64,000 nucleotides of DNA from CAYUYV01 sp964449455 (GTDB lineage: Bacteria > Pseudomonadota > Alphaproteobacteria > JAJFIK01), in contig CAYUYV010000006.1 in assembly GCA_964449455.1 (NCBI GenBank), positions 1 through 64,000 of the forward strand, in the 5' to 3' direction. The notes beneath the pieces are model-generated. The model did not search any database. It saw nothing but the letters and a program-made list of their open reading frames with translations, and was not told the origin of the DNA. The translations under genes were made by a program, and so were the position numbers. This document shows, piece after piece, positions 17,117 to 25,754 of the stretch. Position 1 is the first letter of the stretch. Every line of letters begins with the position of its first letter.

Positions 17117-18199
17117 TCAGAGCATGATGGTCAGGGCCACCAGTGAACTGAACATCAGCAGACTGGCGCTGTAATAGTCGTCGAACTGGCTGATGCTCGG
17201 GAAGCGGATGGCGTCGGCTTCGCGCATCCGGTTGTCCTCAAGATAGAGCGCCAGACGGACCAGCCGGCGTGTGGCGAGGAAGCCGTTTGAGGCCCTATAG
17301 GACGCCGTTTCTCCAGTGATTGCGTCGATCCAGCTCGGGGGAGGGGCGTCGCGGGGATAATCATCCCACGCGTCCTCGAAGCGCGCCAGATAGCTGCGCG
17401 CCGTATGCCCGCCCCAGGCCAGATAGATCGGCACCCGGATGGCATCATAGCCAAAGCGGGTCGGCCAATCGGGCGCCGGTGTCAGGGTGCCGCGGGATGT
17501 GAGCGCGATCCAGTCCACAGGAAGCTTCTTGTTGCCGAAACTGGCGCTCTTCACCATGGACAGGCAGCCCTGATAGGCTTGGCGCCAGACCGGCCGCTGG
17601 GTGTGGTCCGCGATGGCATCAAGGGCGGGAAAGAGGCAATAGGACGGATTGAGGATCCGCACATTGCCCGCCGCGAATCCCTGAACCCCCGGCAACAACA
17701 GGACCTGGCCAGCAAAACGATCAAGCACCAGGCGCTCAAGGGAATTGATGATCTCGTCCGCCTGGGCCCTATAGACCGCGTTCTGCCACAGCTCTGCGCC
17801 CAGAAGCAGGGACCAGGCAATCAGCAGGTCGCCATCGGTCGCGTTGTTGGGATCGGGGACAGGGCCCTTAGGGTCCTTGATATCCCATTTCCAGGAAAAC
17901 AACCGGTCCCGCCGGCGCAGATTGCCGCGGGTCCAGTCCCAGATGAGATCGAAGGTCTTGCGGTCATTGGCGAACACGGCAAAGAGCATGCCCGTGCCCT
18001 GACCTTCCGTATGGGACACGCCGTCATTTCCGGTATCGATGATCCGTCCGTCCATCAGCAGGAACTGCTGCTTGTATTGCGCCCATTGCCGTTTGAAGCG
18101 GCTGAGGCTCTGGGCCTCGGCCGGCACGGGCAGGGAGGACAACAGCACCAGGGCAAGGCCCAGAACCCATGTCAGACTGGCCTTTACGAAAACGGTCAT
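17117..18199 (-). CDS. bcsZ: Periplasmic endo-beta-1,4-glucanase BcsZ (GH8)
   Basis: The 360-residue protein has a signal peptide (LTWVLGLALVLLSSLPVPAEA) and a glycoside hydrolase family 8 domain. SHTEGQGTGM holds the catalytic Glu (about residue 65) and NATDGDLLIAWSLL the conserved Asp region (about 120); ILNPSYCLFPA and RFGYDAIRVPIYLAW are further family landmarks. BcsZ trims or edits nascent cellulose in the periplasm. It is convergent to bcsD, whereas in enterobacteria bcsZ lies inside the operon. ATG 18199 gives a normal signal peptide and overlaps by ATGA the stop of a small upstream ORF, suggesting translational coupling. Confidence 0.9.
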   Translation of the reverse strand: MTVFVKASLTWVLGLALVLLSSLPVPAEAQSLSRFKRQWAQYKQQFLLMDGRIIDTGNDGVSHTEGQGTGMLFAVFANDRKTFDLIWDWTRGNLRRRDRLFSWKWDIKDPKGPVPDPNNATDGDLLIAWSLLLGAELWQNAVYRAQADEIINSLERLVLDRFAGQVLLLPGVQGFAAGNVRILNPSYCLFPALDAIADHTQRPVWRQAYQGCLSMVKSASFGNKKLPVDWIALTSRGTLTPAPDWPTRFGYDAIRVPIYLAWGGHTARSYLARFEDAWDDYPRDAPPPSWIDAITGETASYRASNGFLATRRLVRLALYLEDNRMREADAIRFPSISQFDDYYSASLLMFSSLVALTIML

Positions 18200-18351
18200 A
18201 ACCGGATACCCATTTGCGGCCGCGGCGGGAGCGTGGTGGGCCCATCCCGTAGCCATTGGACAAAATCACCCATTGTCAGCCGGCTGAGGCTTTGGGCCTC
18301 GGCCGGCATGCGCATCGAAACGTCGCCGGTGGGTCTGCTCCGGCTTGTCAT
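18196..18351 (-). CDS. Small ORF coupled to bcsZ
   Basis: A 51-codon frame (MTSRSRPTGDVSMRMPAEAQ...) ends in TTATGA, where its stop codon overlaps the bcsZ ATG. Residues PAEAQSLSRL repeat, at DNA level too (about 29 of 33 bases), the PAEAQSLSRF around the bcsZ signal cleavage site. That repeat points to a local duplication of the bcsZ 5' region. It may be a leader peptide that couples bcsZ translation, or simply a duplication remnant. I recognise no family. The following stretch MGDFVQWLRDGP is non-repetitive. Confidence 0.35.
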   Translation of the reverse strand: MTSRSRPTGDVSMRMPAEAQSLSRLTMGDFVQWLRDGPTTLPPRPQMGIRL

Positions 18352-18470
18352 TGTTATCGTCTTGCGGTGTTGCCGCCGGTCATGCCCTACGGCTCAGGCG
18401 CACCACGCCTTGAAGCTCCGCAAAGCGGTGCCGGGCAAAGGTCTTGCCTTTTCCCGCCAGGCATTGAGCC

Positions 18471-18710
18471 CCTCAAGACCGCCTGGCCTTAAGGCCTTCA
18501 AGACCGCCTGGCCTTAAGGCCTTCAAGACCNNNNNNNNNNNNNNNNNNNNNNNNNNNNNNNNNNNNNNNNNNNNNNNNNNNNNNNNNNNNNNNNNNNNNN
18601 NNNNNNNNNNNNNNNNNNNNNNNNNNNNNNAGACCGCCTGGCCTTAAGGCCTTCAAGACCGCCTGGCCTTAAGGCCTTCAAGACCGCCTGGCCTTAAGGC
18701 CTTCAAGACC
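18471..18710. repeat. 25-nt tandem repeat with internal palindrome, interrupted by gap
   Basis: Two full units (18481-18505, 18506-18530) precede and three full units (18636-18710) follow the second N run, all apparently identical. Each unit contains the perfect 12-base palindrome GGCCTTAAGGCC followed by TTCAAGACC. The 25-nt period is not a multiple of three, so the array is noncoding. It lies upstream of bcsZ and downstream of the PQQ-type dehydrogenase, both on the minus strand. Confidence 0.93.
18531..18630. other. Assembly gap, 100 N
   Basis: Exactly 100 unknown bases flanked on both sides by the same 25-nt repeat; the true length is not known. Confidence 0.98.
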
Positions 18711-18812
18711 ATTGAGGCCACGATCCGCTGCCCCGTACGGATCAAGACCGACGCATCCGTGACAATGGATCCATATCCTGTGTGGCACAGGTAAACCATG
18801 GCCATGTGACGG

Positions 18813-18862
18813 CTCAGTGATAGCGGGGCGCGCATCCTCGCCGCGCGCGCCCCATCACTGAG
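18813..18862. repeat. Large inverted repeat downstream of the sugar dehydrogenase
   Basis: Arms CTCAGTGAT-agc-GGGGCGCGC and GCGCGCCCC-ATCACTGAG pair over 18 positions with a three-base bulge and an 11-base loop. ATCACTGAGGGT is repeated directly after the right arm. It sits 30 bases beyond the stop of the minus-strand dehydrogenase gene, so it may end that transcript or protect its 3' end. There is no T run. Confidence 0.55.
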
Positions 18863-18892
18863 GGTGATCACTGAGGGTAGGGAAACCGGACC

Positions 18893-20047
18893 TCAACGTG
18901 GCTCGACCAGGATCACACGCCCTTCCGTGCTGTCGGTGAGCAGATAGATCCGCCCGTCCGGGCTGACCCGGACATCCCTCAACCGCTCGCCGATCTCGGC
19001 GAACAGGACTTCTTCGGAGCGCACCTGCGCCCCTTCCATGTCCAGACGCCGGACATCGCCGGGCACCAGCCCCGAGACCAGCAGATCGCCGGACCAGTCC
19101 GCAAAGGCCGGCCCGCGATAGATGTCCATTCCCGATGGCGCGATGGAGGGCACCCAGACCTTGAGCGGTTGTTCCATGCCATCGCGTTCCGTGAAGGGAG
19201 AGATCAGGGCCCCGGAATAATCGACGCCGTAAGTGATGACCGGCCAGCCGTAATTGTTGCCCTTCTCGATCAGATTGACCTCGTCGCCGCCCCGTGGCCC
19301 GTGTTCATGGGAAAAGACCCGCCCCGACTGACGGTCGACAACGATGCCCTGCACATTCCGGTGGCCCCAGCTCCAGATCGCTGCCTTCGCATCAGCCCGG
19401 CCAACATAAGGATTGTCCTCGGGAATGGTGCCGTCTTCATTCAGCCGCACGATGGAGCCCAGCTCACTGTCCAGCTTTTGAGCGTCTTCGCGATAATCGA
19501 AACCGTCCCCAAGCGTCAGGAGGAGGGTGCCGTCGCCCAGGAAATCCATCCGTCCGCCGTAATGGGCCATGGTGCCTTTCAAGGGCGAGGCCGTGTAGAG
19601 CACATCAAGGGCGGACAGGCTCGCCCCATTGAACCGCGCCCGGGCAAGCTGGGTGCCATTCGCCTCCTGCGTTCCATAGGCGTAGGTCAGATACAAAAGC
19701 GCATTGCTCGCAAAGTCTGGATGGGGCCTCACCTCGAACAGCCCACCCTGGCTGCCATCGAGCACGGCTGGCACGCCGGTCACGGGATCGGGATTTAACG
19801 TGCCATTCCGAATCACGCGCAGCCGCCCAGGCCGTTCCGTGACCAGCAGGGCCCCGTCGGGCAGAAACGCGATGCTCCAGGGATGGTCGAGGCCTTCAGC
19901 CACGACTGTGTAACGGAAGCGGGGATCCGTTGATGGGATCTCATCTCCCGGTGCGGCCTGGACCGGTGCCCAGGCTGTCCACAGCATGAGGCACGCCAGC
20001 ACAGCCGGCAGGTGGAAACGGGATTTGCGCAATGAGGCCCTGACCAT
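18893..20047 (-). CDS. PQQ-dependent soluble sugar dehydrogenase (YliI/Asd family)
   Basis: The 384-residue protein has a signal peptide (VLACLMLWTAWAPVQA) and a six-bladed beta-propeller of the GDH-B/aldose sugar dehydrogenase family. Landmarks are LDHPWSIAFLPDGALLVTERPGRLR, TMAHYGGRM (the catalytic His region), WSWGHRNVQGI, SHEHGPRGGDEVNLIEKGNNYGWP and PSGMDIY. Such periplasmic enzymes oxidise aldose sugars with PQQ. No PQQ biosynthesis genes are seen here. GGGAGAT lies seven bases upstream of ATG 20047, which decides the start. Substrate is not predictable from the sequence. Confidence 0.88.
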   Translation of the reverse strand: MVRASLRKSRFHLPAVLACLMLWTAWAPVQAAPGDEIPSTDPRFRYTVVAEGLDHPWSIAFLPDGALLVTERPGRLRVIRNGTLNPDPVTGVPAVLDGSQGGLFEVRPHPDFASNALLYLTYAYGTQEANGTQLARARFNGASLSALDVLYTASPLKGTMAHYGGRMDFLGDGTLLLTLGDGFDYREDAQKLDSELGSIVRLNEDGTIPEDNPYVGRADAKAAIWSWGHRNVQGIVVDRQSGRVFSHEHGPRGGDEVNLIEKGNNYGWPVITYGVDYSGALISPFTERDGMEQPLKVWVPSIAPSGMDIYRGPAFADWSGDLLVSGLVPGDVRRLDMEGAQVRSEEVLFAEIGERLRDVRVSPDGRIYLLTDSTEGRVILVEPR

Positions 20048-20221
20048 AGACCGATCTCCCTTTGACGGGGCGCCGGCAAAGAAAGGCGCCCTGGGCGGCC
20101 CCGCCACCCATTCAGTTCTCTGGTCAGGGAAGCAGATCTGGCCCAGGATGTCAGTCCTGCAGATGCGCCTGCCCGGTGGATGCCGAGCGGTGCGCGGGGA
20201 GAGGCTTACGGGGAGAGCATC

Positions 20222-20689
20222 ATGTCGGTCGTGAGGACGGTCTTCGGCTTTATCTTAGCTTGGGCGGTGGGCCTTGCCGTCATCAGCGTGACCCACACCC
20301 AGTTCGTCATCCACCGGATGACAGATCTTGGTGTTCCCATCTCGCTGCAGCAGCGGTTGGACTGGACCTTGACGGATCTCATCGGTCTCAATGATTTCTC
20401 GGCGCCGTCGGAAGTGCTGCCGGTCATTTTGTTCATTGCCCTGCTGGTGGGCTTTCTGGTTGCGGCCGGGCTCACCCGACTGTTTGGCGGCCTGCGCGGA
20501 GCGGTGTTTGTGGTCGCAGGCTTCAGCGCGGTGGTTGCGCTGTTGTTTGTGCTGAAAGGCGCATTGGGCCTGATGCCCATTGCCGGGGCTCGGGGAATGG
20601 TGCCGCTTCTGGTCCACGGTGGGGCCGGCATTGCGGCGGCACTGGTTTTTGTCGCGCTGACCGCAGGACCGACGCGCCGCGAAGGCTGA
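20222..20689 (+). CDS. Hypothetical four-helix membrane protein
   Basis: A 155-residue protein with about four hydrophobic segments: TVFGFILAWAVGLAVISV, VLPVILFIALLVGFLVAAG, GAVFVVAGFSAVVALLFVL and LLVHGGAGIAAALVFVAL. GGGGAG lies eight bases before ATG 20222. The gene is divergent from the sugar dehydrogenase and converges with the GGDEF-EAL gene. I recognise no family and no catalytic motif. Confidence 0.65.
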   Translation: MSVVRTVFGFILAWAVGLAVISVTHTQFVIHRMTDLGVPISLQQRLDWTLTDLIGLNDFSAPSEVLPVILFIALLVGFLVAAGLTRLFGGLRGAVFVVAGFSAVVALLFVLKGALGLMPIAGARGMVPLLVHGGAGIAAALVFVALTAGPTRREG

Positions 20690-20696
20690 GGGCGGA

Positions 20697-22541
20697 TCAG
20701 GCGGCCTTCAGACTGGTGTGGATCGTTTTCGCGGGGACCGCGCGCCCATACAAAAAGCCTTGGGCGAAGTCGCATTTCAGGGCCTTGAGAACATCCCTTT
20801 GGGCCGCGGTCTCGACACCTTCTGCGACCACAAGCAAGTCAAAGCTCTTGGCAAGGTCGATAATGGCTTTGACCAGATAATAGTCATCCCCTTTTTCGGC
20901 GATTTTCCCGACAAAGCTCCGGTCGATCTTGATCGAGTCGATCGGCCAGGAGCGCAGATGTTTCAAGCCGCCATAGCCCGTGCCGAAGTCGTCCAAGGCA
21001 ATTCGGGCGCCGCGCTCGCGCAGATCCTTCAAAGACGCAAAAACCTGGTCATCCTCTTCGCCCATCACGACCGTCTCCGTGACCTCAATGGTGATGGACG
21101 TCCAGTCGAGGCCGGTATTGCCGAGGATCAGCTCCATATCCGCAACGAAATGGGAGTCCGTAAGGTCATAGGCTGTGACATTGACCGCAAGGCGCAGGGC
21201 ACTCGACAAGGATTGGCGCCATGAGGCGAGATCCTGTGTTGCTTGCACGAAGAGGGCCCGGGTCAATTGTGGCGACACGGCCCGGTCCCGAAAGGCAGCA
21301 TCATAATCTTGGGGCAGAATAACGCCCTTTTCGGGATGATGCCACCGGCACAGCGCCTCAAGGCCGATCAGCGATCCATCGCTCAAGGAGACCTTTGGCT
21401 GATAGTATGGAACAAACTCGTCGCGTCCGATGGCGGCCAGGATCTGGGCCCGAAAGGACGGCATATTATGTGTTGAGCACAAGTCGTCGTTGAAGGTGGT
21501 CGTCCGGTTCCGGCCGTTTTCCTTTGAGGCATAAAGTGCGACGTCCGCACTCTGATAAAGCTGCTCGAGTCGTTGGGCATGATCTGGCGCAAAGGCAAGA
21601 CCGATGCTCGCCCTGCCCAATTCCGGTTTCTTCAGACGTGCCGCTGCCTCGGCGAAGCCCGTTCGCATTTTGCGCACCAAGTTTTCAATCGATTCTGCAT
21701 CCACGCCTTTTTTCAGGACGATGACGGCAAACTCGTCACCACCCAAACGCCCTGCGATGGCATTCTCGTCATTGAAATTGCCCAAGACCTCTCCAAGGGC
21801 GGTCAGATAGGTGTCCCCAAAACCGTGGCCGTAGCGGTCATTGATGGTCTTGAAGTTGTCCACGTCGATCAGGATCAAACAGGCCCCTGCGTCATCGGGC
21901 AGTGCCTCAAGTTCCTCGGCCGCTTTGACGCGGAAAGTGGAGGCATTGAACAGGCCCGTCATACCGTCCCGTTGCGCCAGGAATGTGAGTGCGGCGGCAC
22001 GTTTGCGGATGGCGTCCAACTCGCCCGACAGCTGCTGCTTGGCCCGGTTGGAATTCAGGATTTCCGTGGCAATCTTGGCTAGGCGTTCAAGATCGTTAAG
22101 CTGATCATCCGTAAACGTCCTGGCTTCGAGGTCAATGACACAGAGTGTGCCCACTCTCAGGCCCGGGCGGGTCTCAAGGGGCTTGCCCGCATAGGCCTGA
22201 ATGCCAGGCATCTCGTTAACCAGAGTATTGTCACGAAAGCGTGGGTCCTGCCCGGCGTCCGTCACAACCATCATTGTGTCGCATTCAATCGCGTGTGTGC
22301 AGAAGGATACGGCCCGTTGGGTGCCTTTGAGCCCATCGAGCCCCACTTGTGCGGCGAAGCGTTGTTCGTCGCCCGTCACAATGGAGACAAGCGCGATTGG
22401 CGTTGCCATGACCCGGACGGCCAGCTCGCAGATGGCCTGCAGATCGGCAAGGGGGGCGTCAAACGGAATGCGCAGGCTTTCGACTTCGGCGAGCCGGTCG
22501 CTTTCGCTGGATGACGCGGGGCTATCTGGCTTCGAGCACAT
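20697..22541 (-). CDS. GAF-GGDEF-EAL cyclic-di-GMP signalling protein
   Basis: A cytoplasmic 614-residue protein with no membrane segment. An N-terminal GAF domain (about 20-165) is followed by a GGDEF domain (about 185-345) with intact RLGGDEF and no RxxD inhibitory site upstream of it. The EAL domain (about 360-610) keeps IGLEALCRW, LAVNVTAYD, EVTETV, LDDFGTGY, IKIDRSFV, AEGVET and QGFLYG, all expected for an active phosphodiesterase. Both synthesis and breakdown of c-di-GMP are therefore possible. It lies about 2.3 kb beyond bcsZ, and c-di-GMP normally activates cellulose synthase, though the local BcsA PilZ region looks degenerate. Confidence 0.93.
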   Translation of the reverse strand: MCSKPDSPASSSESDRLAEVESLRIPFDAPLADLQAICELAVRVMATPIALVSIVTGDEQRFAAQVGLDGLKGTQRAVSFCTHAIECDTMMVVTDAGQDPRFRDNTLVNEMPGIQAYAGKPLETRPGLRVGTLCVIDLEARTFTDDQLNDLERLAKIATEILNSNRAKQQLSGELDAIRKRAAALTFLAQRDGMTGLFNASTFRVKAAEELEALPDDAGACLILIDVDNFKTINDRYGHGFGDTYLTALGEVLGNFNDENAIAGRLGGDEFAVIVLKKGVDAESIENLVRKMRTGFAEAAARLKKPELGRASIGLAFAPDHAQRLEQLYQSADVALYASKENGRNRTTTFNDDLCSTHNMPSFRAQILAAIGRDEFVPYYQPKVSLSDGSLIGLEALCRWHHPEKGVILPQDYDAAFRDRAVSPQLTRALFVQATQDLASWRQSLSSALRLAVNVTAYDLTDSHFVADMELILGNTGLDWTSITIEVTETVVMGEEDDQVFASLKDLRERGARIALDDFGTGYGGLKHLRSWPIDSIKIDRSFVGKIAEKGDDYYLVKAIIDLAKSFDLLVVAEGVETAAQRDVLKALKCDFAQGFLYGRAVPAKTIHTSLKAA

Positions 22542-22833
22542 GCGCAGACAGTAAAGCGCGGGACATTACCGTTCATTTAAACGGGGGCGAACAAGCGCGA
22601 AGAAATTAAGGCCCCCACGGCTGCTGGACGATCCTGGATTGTCAGATCACGACTTTTTAAAGACCCGTGATTGGTCAGGAGGCGGCCTTCTCCCCTAGAT
22701 TTGGACATACGAACCCGCGAATGGTGCGCTTGGTTGCTCCTCAACATGGCGTGGCACGAGGCCGCGTGAATAGGTGCCCTGTTAACCATTCGGTTCGAGC
22801 CGATAACGGCGCCCCGTTTCCCAGGAGACTGCC
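22542..22833. other. Divergent intergenic region
   Basis: About 290 bases between the divergent GGDEF-EAL and thioredoxin genes. Promoters for both must be here, but I see no unambiguous boxes and no further gene. Confidence 0.4.
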
Positions 22834-23253
22834 ATGACCCTTCAAGCCTTCCGCTCCATCGCTTTCGTTTTCGCGGCGTTTCTGACGGTTTTCGCGTCCC
22901 AAGCCGCGACGGCCGCCACTGACGAACCGTTCTATAAGCCTTACACAGCCGAAGCGTTTGCCGAGGCCCAACAGGTCGGCGCCACCATCCTTGTCGATGT
23001 CTTCGCGCCCTGGTGCCCTGTTTGCAAGCGCCAGGAGCCCATTCTGGAGTCCCTTGCCAGCGAGCCGTCCATGGCTGACGTGGTTGTGTTCCGCGTTGAT
23101 TGGGACAAGGACAAGGATTTCGTCCGGGCCCATAAGATCCCCCGCCAGTCCACGATCCTGGTTTTCAAAGGCGAGAGCGAAACCGGCCGCTCCGTGGCGG
23201 AAACCCGCAAGGCGAGACTGCGCGCTTTTGTGCTTGACGCTGTCGGCGCTTGA
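22834..23253 (+). CDS. Periplasmic thioredoxin-like protein
   Basis: A 139-residue protein with a signal peptide (IAFVFAAFLTVFASQAATA) and a thioredoxin fold. The active site FAPWCPVCKRQEP carries a CPVC redox pair, and the cis-Pro region is IPRQSTILVF. AGGAG lies just before ATG 22834. A CcdA/DsbD-like membrane protein follows about 110 bases downstream, so the pair probably passes reducing equivalents from the cytoplasm to periplasmic proteins, for example in cytochrome c maturation. A terminator-like hairpin separates them. Confidence 0.88.
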   Translation: MTLQAFRSIAFVFAAFLTVFASQAATAATDEPFYKPYTAEAFAEAQQVGATILVDVFAPWCPVCKRQEPILESLASEPSMADVVVFRVDWDKDKDFVRAHKIPRQSTILVFKGESETGRSVAETRKARLRAFVLDAVGA

Positions 23254-23289
23254 AGATCCGTACACTAACCATTTTGTTGCGAATTGAGT

Positions 23290-23318
23290 GGGGCGGCCCG
23301 TCACGCGCCGCCCCTTTT
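23290..23318 (+). terminator. Rho-independent terminator after the thioredoxin gene
   Basis: GGGGCGGC pairs with GCCGCCCC across a nine-base loop and is followed by TTTT. It lies 37 bases past the thioredoxin stop codon and before the ccdA-like gene. Confidence 0.8.
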
Positions 23319-23362
23319 GCGTAACGGCTCCTTTTGCGGGCAGGCAGGGGAAAAGAGTTTAA

Positions 23363-24085
23363 ATGTCGCCTCAGGACATGATCTTCAGCTTCGGCGCCGG
23401 CGCGCTCACGCTGCTCAATCCATGTGTCTTGCCGCTTCTGCCGATCCTCGTCGCGTCGGCCTTGCGGGAATCCGTCTTTGGACCCCTGGCACTCGGTCTT
23501 GGATTGACAGTGTCTTTCACTGTGTTCGGTGTTCTGATTACGGCCTTTGGCTATCAGCTTGGCCTCTCGGCCGATGTGGTTCGGATCGTGGCGGCCGTGA
23601 TTCTCATGCTGTGCGGTTTGATCCTTTTGGTGCCCCAGGCTCAACAGGCCTTTTCCAGCCTCACAGCACCGGTCGCAGCCGGCGGCAACACGCTGCTCAC
23701 CCGGGTCTCGGGCGAGGGGAACGGTGGTCAATTCCTGGTCGGAACGCTTTTGGGCGCCGTTTGGACGCCTTGTGTGGGGCCAACCCTCGGCGCGGCCATC
23801 TATGCAGCTTCCCAGCAGGAAAATTTGCTGGGCGCGAGTCTTGCGTTTTTTGTGTTCGGGCTCGGGACGGCGGCCGCCTTTTGCCTGTTTGCCTATGGTT
23901 CACGCCAGGCCCTGGGGCAGCGCAAACAGGCCTGGGCGTCGGTTGCGAAATGGAGCAAGCCAGTGCTGGGCGGCTCGCTGCTCCTCGTCGGTGTGATGAT
24001 CATCACGGGGCTCGACAAGTGGCTGGAGAGCGCTGCGCTCTCCATCATGCCCGAATGGCTGCTTAATCTGACCACGTCTCTTTAA
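23363..24085 (+). CDS. CcdA/DsbD-type thiol-disulfide transmembrane protein
   Basis: A 240-residue polytopic membrane protein of about six helices. It has the paired cysteine motifs of the CcdA/DsbD-beta family: LLNPCVLPLLP near residue 20 and WTPCVGPTLG near residue 138. These cysteines relay electrons from cytoplasmic thioredoxin to periplasmic thioredoxin-like proteins. The neighbouring CPVC thioredoxin is the obvious partner. GGGGAAAAGAG precedes ATG 23363. Confidence 0.88.
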   Translation: MSPQDMIFSFGAGALTLLNPCVLPLLPILVASALRESVFGPLALGLGLTVSFTVFGVLITAFGYQLGLSADVVRIVAAVILMLCGLILLVPQAQQAFSSLTAPVAAGGNTLLTRVSGEGNGGQFLVGTLLGAVWTPCVGPTLGAAIYAASQQENLLGASLAFFVFGLGTAAAFCLFAYGSRQALGQRKQAWASVAKWSKPVLGGSLLLVGVMIITGLDKWLESAALSIMPEWLLNLTTSL

Positions 24086-24091
24086 GCAACC

Positions 24092-24108
24092 GGGGGCGTT
24101 AAGCCCCC
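24092..24108. terminator. Possible bidirectional hairpin between ccdA-like gene and crtI
   Basis: GGGGGC and GCCCCC pair around a five-base loop. The right arm overlaps the end of crtI. T content is low on both sides, so the terminator role is tentative. Confidence 0.4.
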
Positions 24109-25754
24109 TGCATCACCGCGCTGCCGGCATCCCCTTGCGATGCCGGCGGGATCAGGCGGTCCACGACCTTGGCCGAACAGACGACGCCAGGCAGGCCTGC
24201 GCCCGGATGGGTGCCCGCGCCCACAAGATAGAAGTTCTTCAGCCCTTCGGAGCGGTTGTGGAACCGGAACCAGGCCGATTGGCTGAAATAGGGTGCGACG
24301 GAGAACCCGGCGCCGCCTTCGCTCAGATACTGGTCCTTGAAGTCCGCAGGCGTCATCCAGAAATCAGACCGGATGGACGAGGTGAGGCCTGGCAGCATGG
24401 TCTCATCAAGGGCGCGGACAATTCGATCCCTCAGCCGCTTCCCCTCAACGGACCAGTCAATATCCGCATTCAGATTGGGCACCGGACACAGAACATAATA
24501 AGAATCGCACCCCTCTGGCGCGAAGCTTGGATCCGTCGCAGTTGGGCGATGGACATAAAGGGAGAAATCCTCCGGCATGGTCCGGCCATGGAAAATCTCT
24601 TTCAGGAGCGGCTTGAAGCGGGGACCGAGCCAGATGGTGTGGTGCTGGACATCGGGATACTGACGGTCCGTACCGAAATAAAGAACATAAAGACCCATGG
24701 AGAGCCGGCCCAGGCCGTGCTTGGCACGCAGCGTGAAGGGCTGGTTCCGTTTCGGCACCATCTCCTTGTAGACATGCATGGGATCGCCGTTCGACACCAC
24801 GATATTGGCGCCCGCGACGCGGCCATCCTCAAGCTCAATCCCCCGCGCTGCCCCATTCTCGATACAGACCTGTTTCACGGTCGTGTTGAGATGCAGCCGG
24901 ATACCCTCTTCCTTGGCCAAGCGGACAAGCCCGTCCACAAGCGCGCCGGTGCCGCCCATGGTGAAGTGAACGCCCCATTTGCGCTCCAGGAAGTGGATCA
25001 GCGTGTAAATCGAAGTGGTCTCGAACGGGTTGCCGCCGACTAGGAGGGGCTGGATAGAAAAGGCTTCGCGCAACTTGGGGTGCTTCAGATAGCGACTGAT
25101 GAGCTGCCAAACGCTGCGATAATTCTCCAGACGGATCAGATGCGGGATCTGCTGCACCATGAAGCCCATGCTGTGGAAGGGCTGGTCCGAAAGCTTCGTG
25201 AAGCCCACATCGAAGATACGTTCCGAATGGGCCAGAAGTTTCAGATAACCATCTGCATCGGCCTCATTGAATTTTCGGATCTCTCGCAACGTGTCCTCGA
25301 TCGTGCCGCCATAATCGAAATGGCTGCCGTCGGAGAATCGGAAGCGGTACCAAACATCCAGGGGACGGAATTCGAGATAATCCTCAAGGCGCTTGCCGAA
25401 AAGCGAGAAAAGCTCCTCAAACAGGAAGGGCGCCGTGATCACCGTCGGGCCCGCATCATGCTTGAAGCCATCCCGCTCGAACACCTGAGCCCGGCCACCG
25501 GCCATGCCGGCACGCTCGAAAATATCAACCTCATAGCCCTTGGCGCGCAGGCGCAGGGCCGCGGCCAGACCGCCAAAACCGGCGCCGATCACAACGGCGT
25601 TGCGGGCGCCGTCCGTCTGGCTCGCTAAAGATCGACCATCGAAATCTTCCAGGTTTGGAGCCGCCCCAGAAGCAGGGTTGATCAAAGCTTCCACCATTAT
25701 GCCGTGCCTTTCGCTGCAGCCATCCCGGTCCTCAGGAAGGCAGATCGGTGTCAT
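24099..25754 (-). CDS. crtI: Phytoene desaturase CrtI
   Basis: A 551-residue FAD-dependent carotenoid desaturase. AVVIGAGFGGLAAALRL (about 54-70) is the dinucleotide-binding motif, followed by FERAGMAGGRA. The C-terminal FAD signature reads YLVGAGTHPGAGLPGVV, typical for bacterial CrtI. The enzyme converts phytoene to lycopene or neurosporene. ATG 25754 and ATG 25697 (19 residues shorter) both have AAGG-type sites upstream; either could be used. It is divergent from crtE with a 280-base region between. The phytoene synthase and cyclase genes are not in the window. Confidence 0.92.
   Translation of the reverse strand: MTPICLPEDRDGCSERHGIMVEALINPASGAAPNLEDFDGRSLASQTDGARNAVVIGAGFGGLAAALRLRAKGYEVDIFERAGMAGGRAQVFERDGFKHDAGPTVITAPFLFEELFSLFGKRLEDYLEFRPLDVWYRFRFSDGSHFDYGGTIEDTLREIRKFNEADADGYLKLLAHSERIFDVGFTKLSDQPFHSMGFMVQQIPHLIRLENYRSVWQLISRYLKHPKLREAFSIQPLLVGGNPFETTSIYTLIHFLERKWGVHFTMGGTGALVDGLVRLAKEEGIRLHLNTTVKQVCIENGAARGIELEDGRVAGANIVVSNGDPMHVYKEMVPKRNQPFTLRAKHGLGRLSMGLYVLYFGTDRQYPDVQHHTIWLGPRFKPLLKEIFHGRTMPEDFSLYVHRPTATDPSFAPEGCDSYYVLCPVPNLNADIDWSVEGKRLRDRIVRALDETMLPGLTSSIRSDFWMTPADFKDQYLSEGGAGFSVAPYFSQSAWFRFHNRSEGLKNFYLVGAGTHPGAGLPGVVCSAKVVDRLIPPASQGDAGSAVMQGA

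Noticed and set aside
18471..18710. Possible CRISPR array
   Set aside because: The 25-nt units are directly adjacent with no variable spacers, and no cas genes are present.
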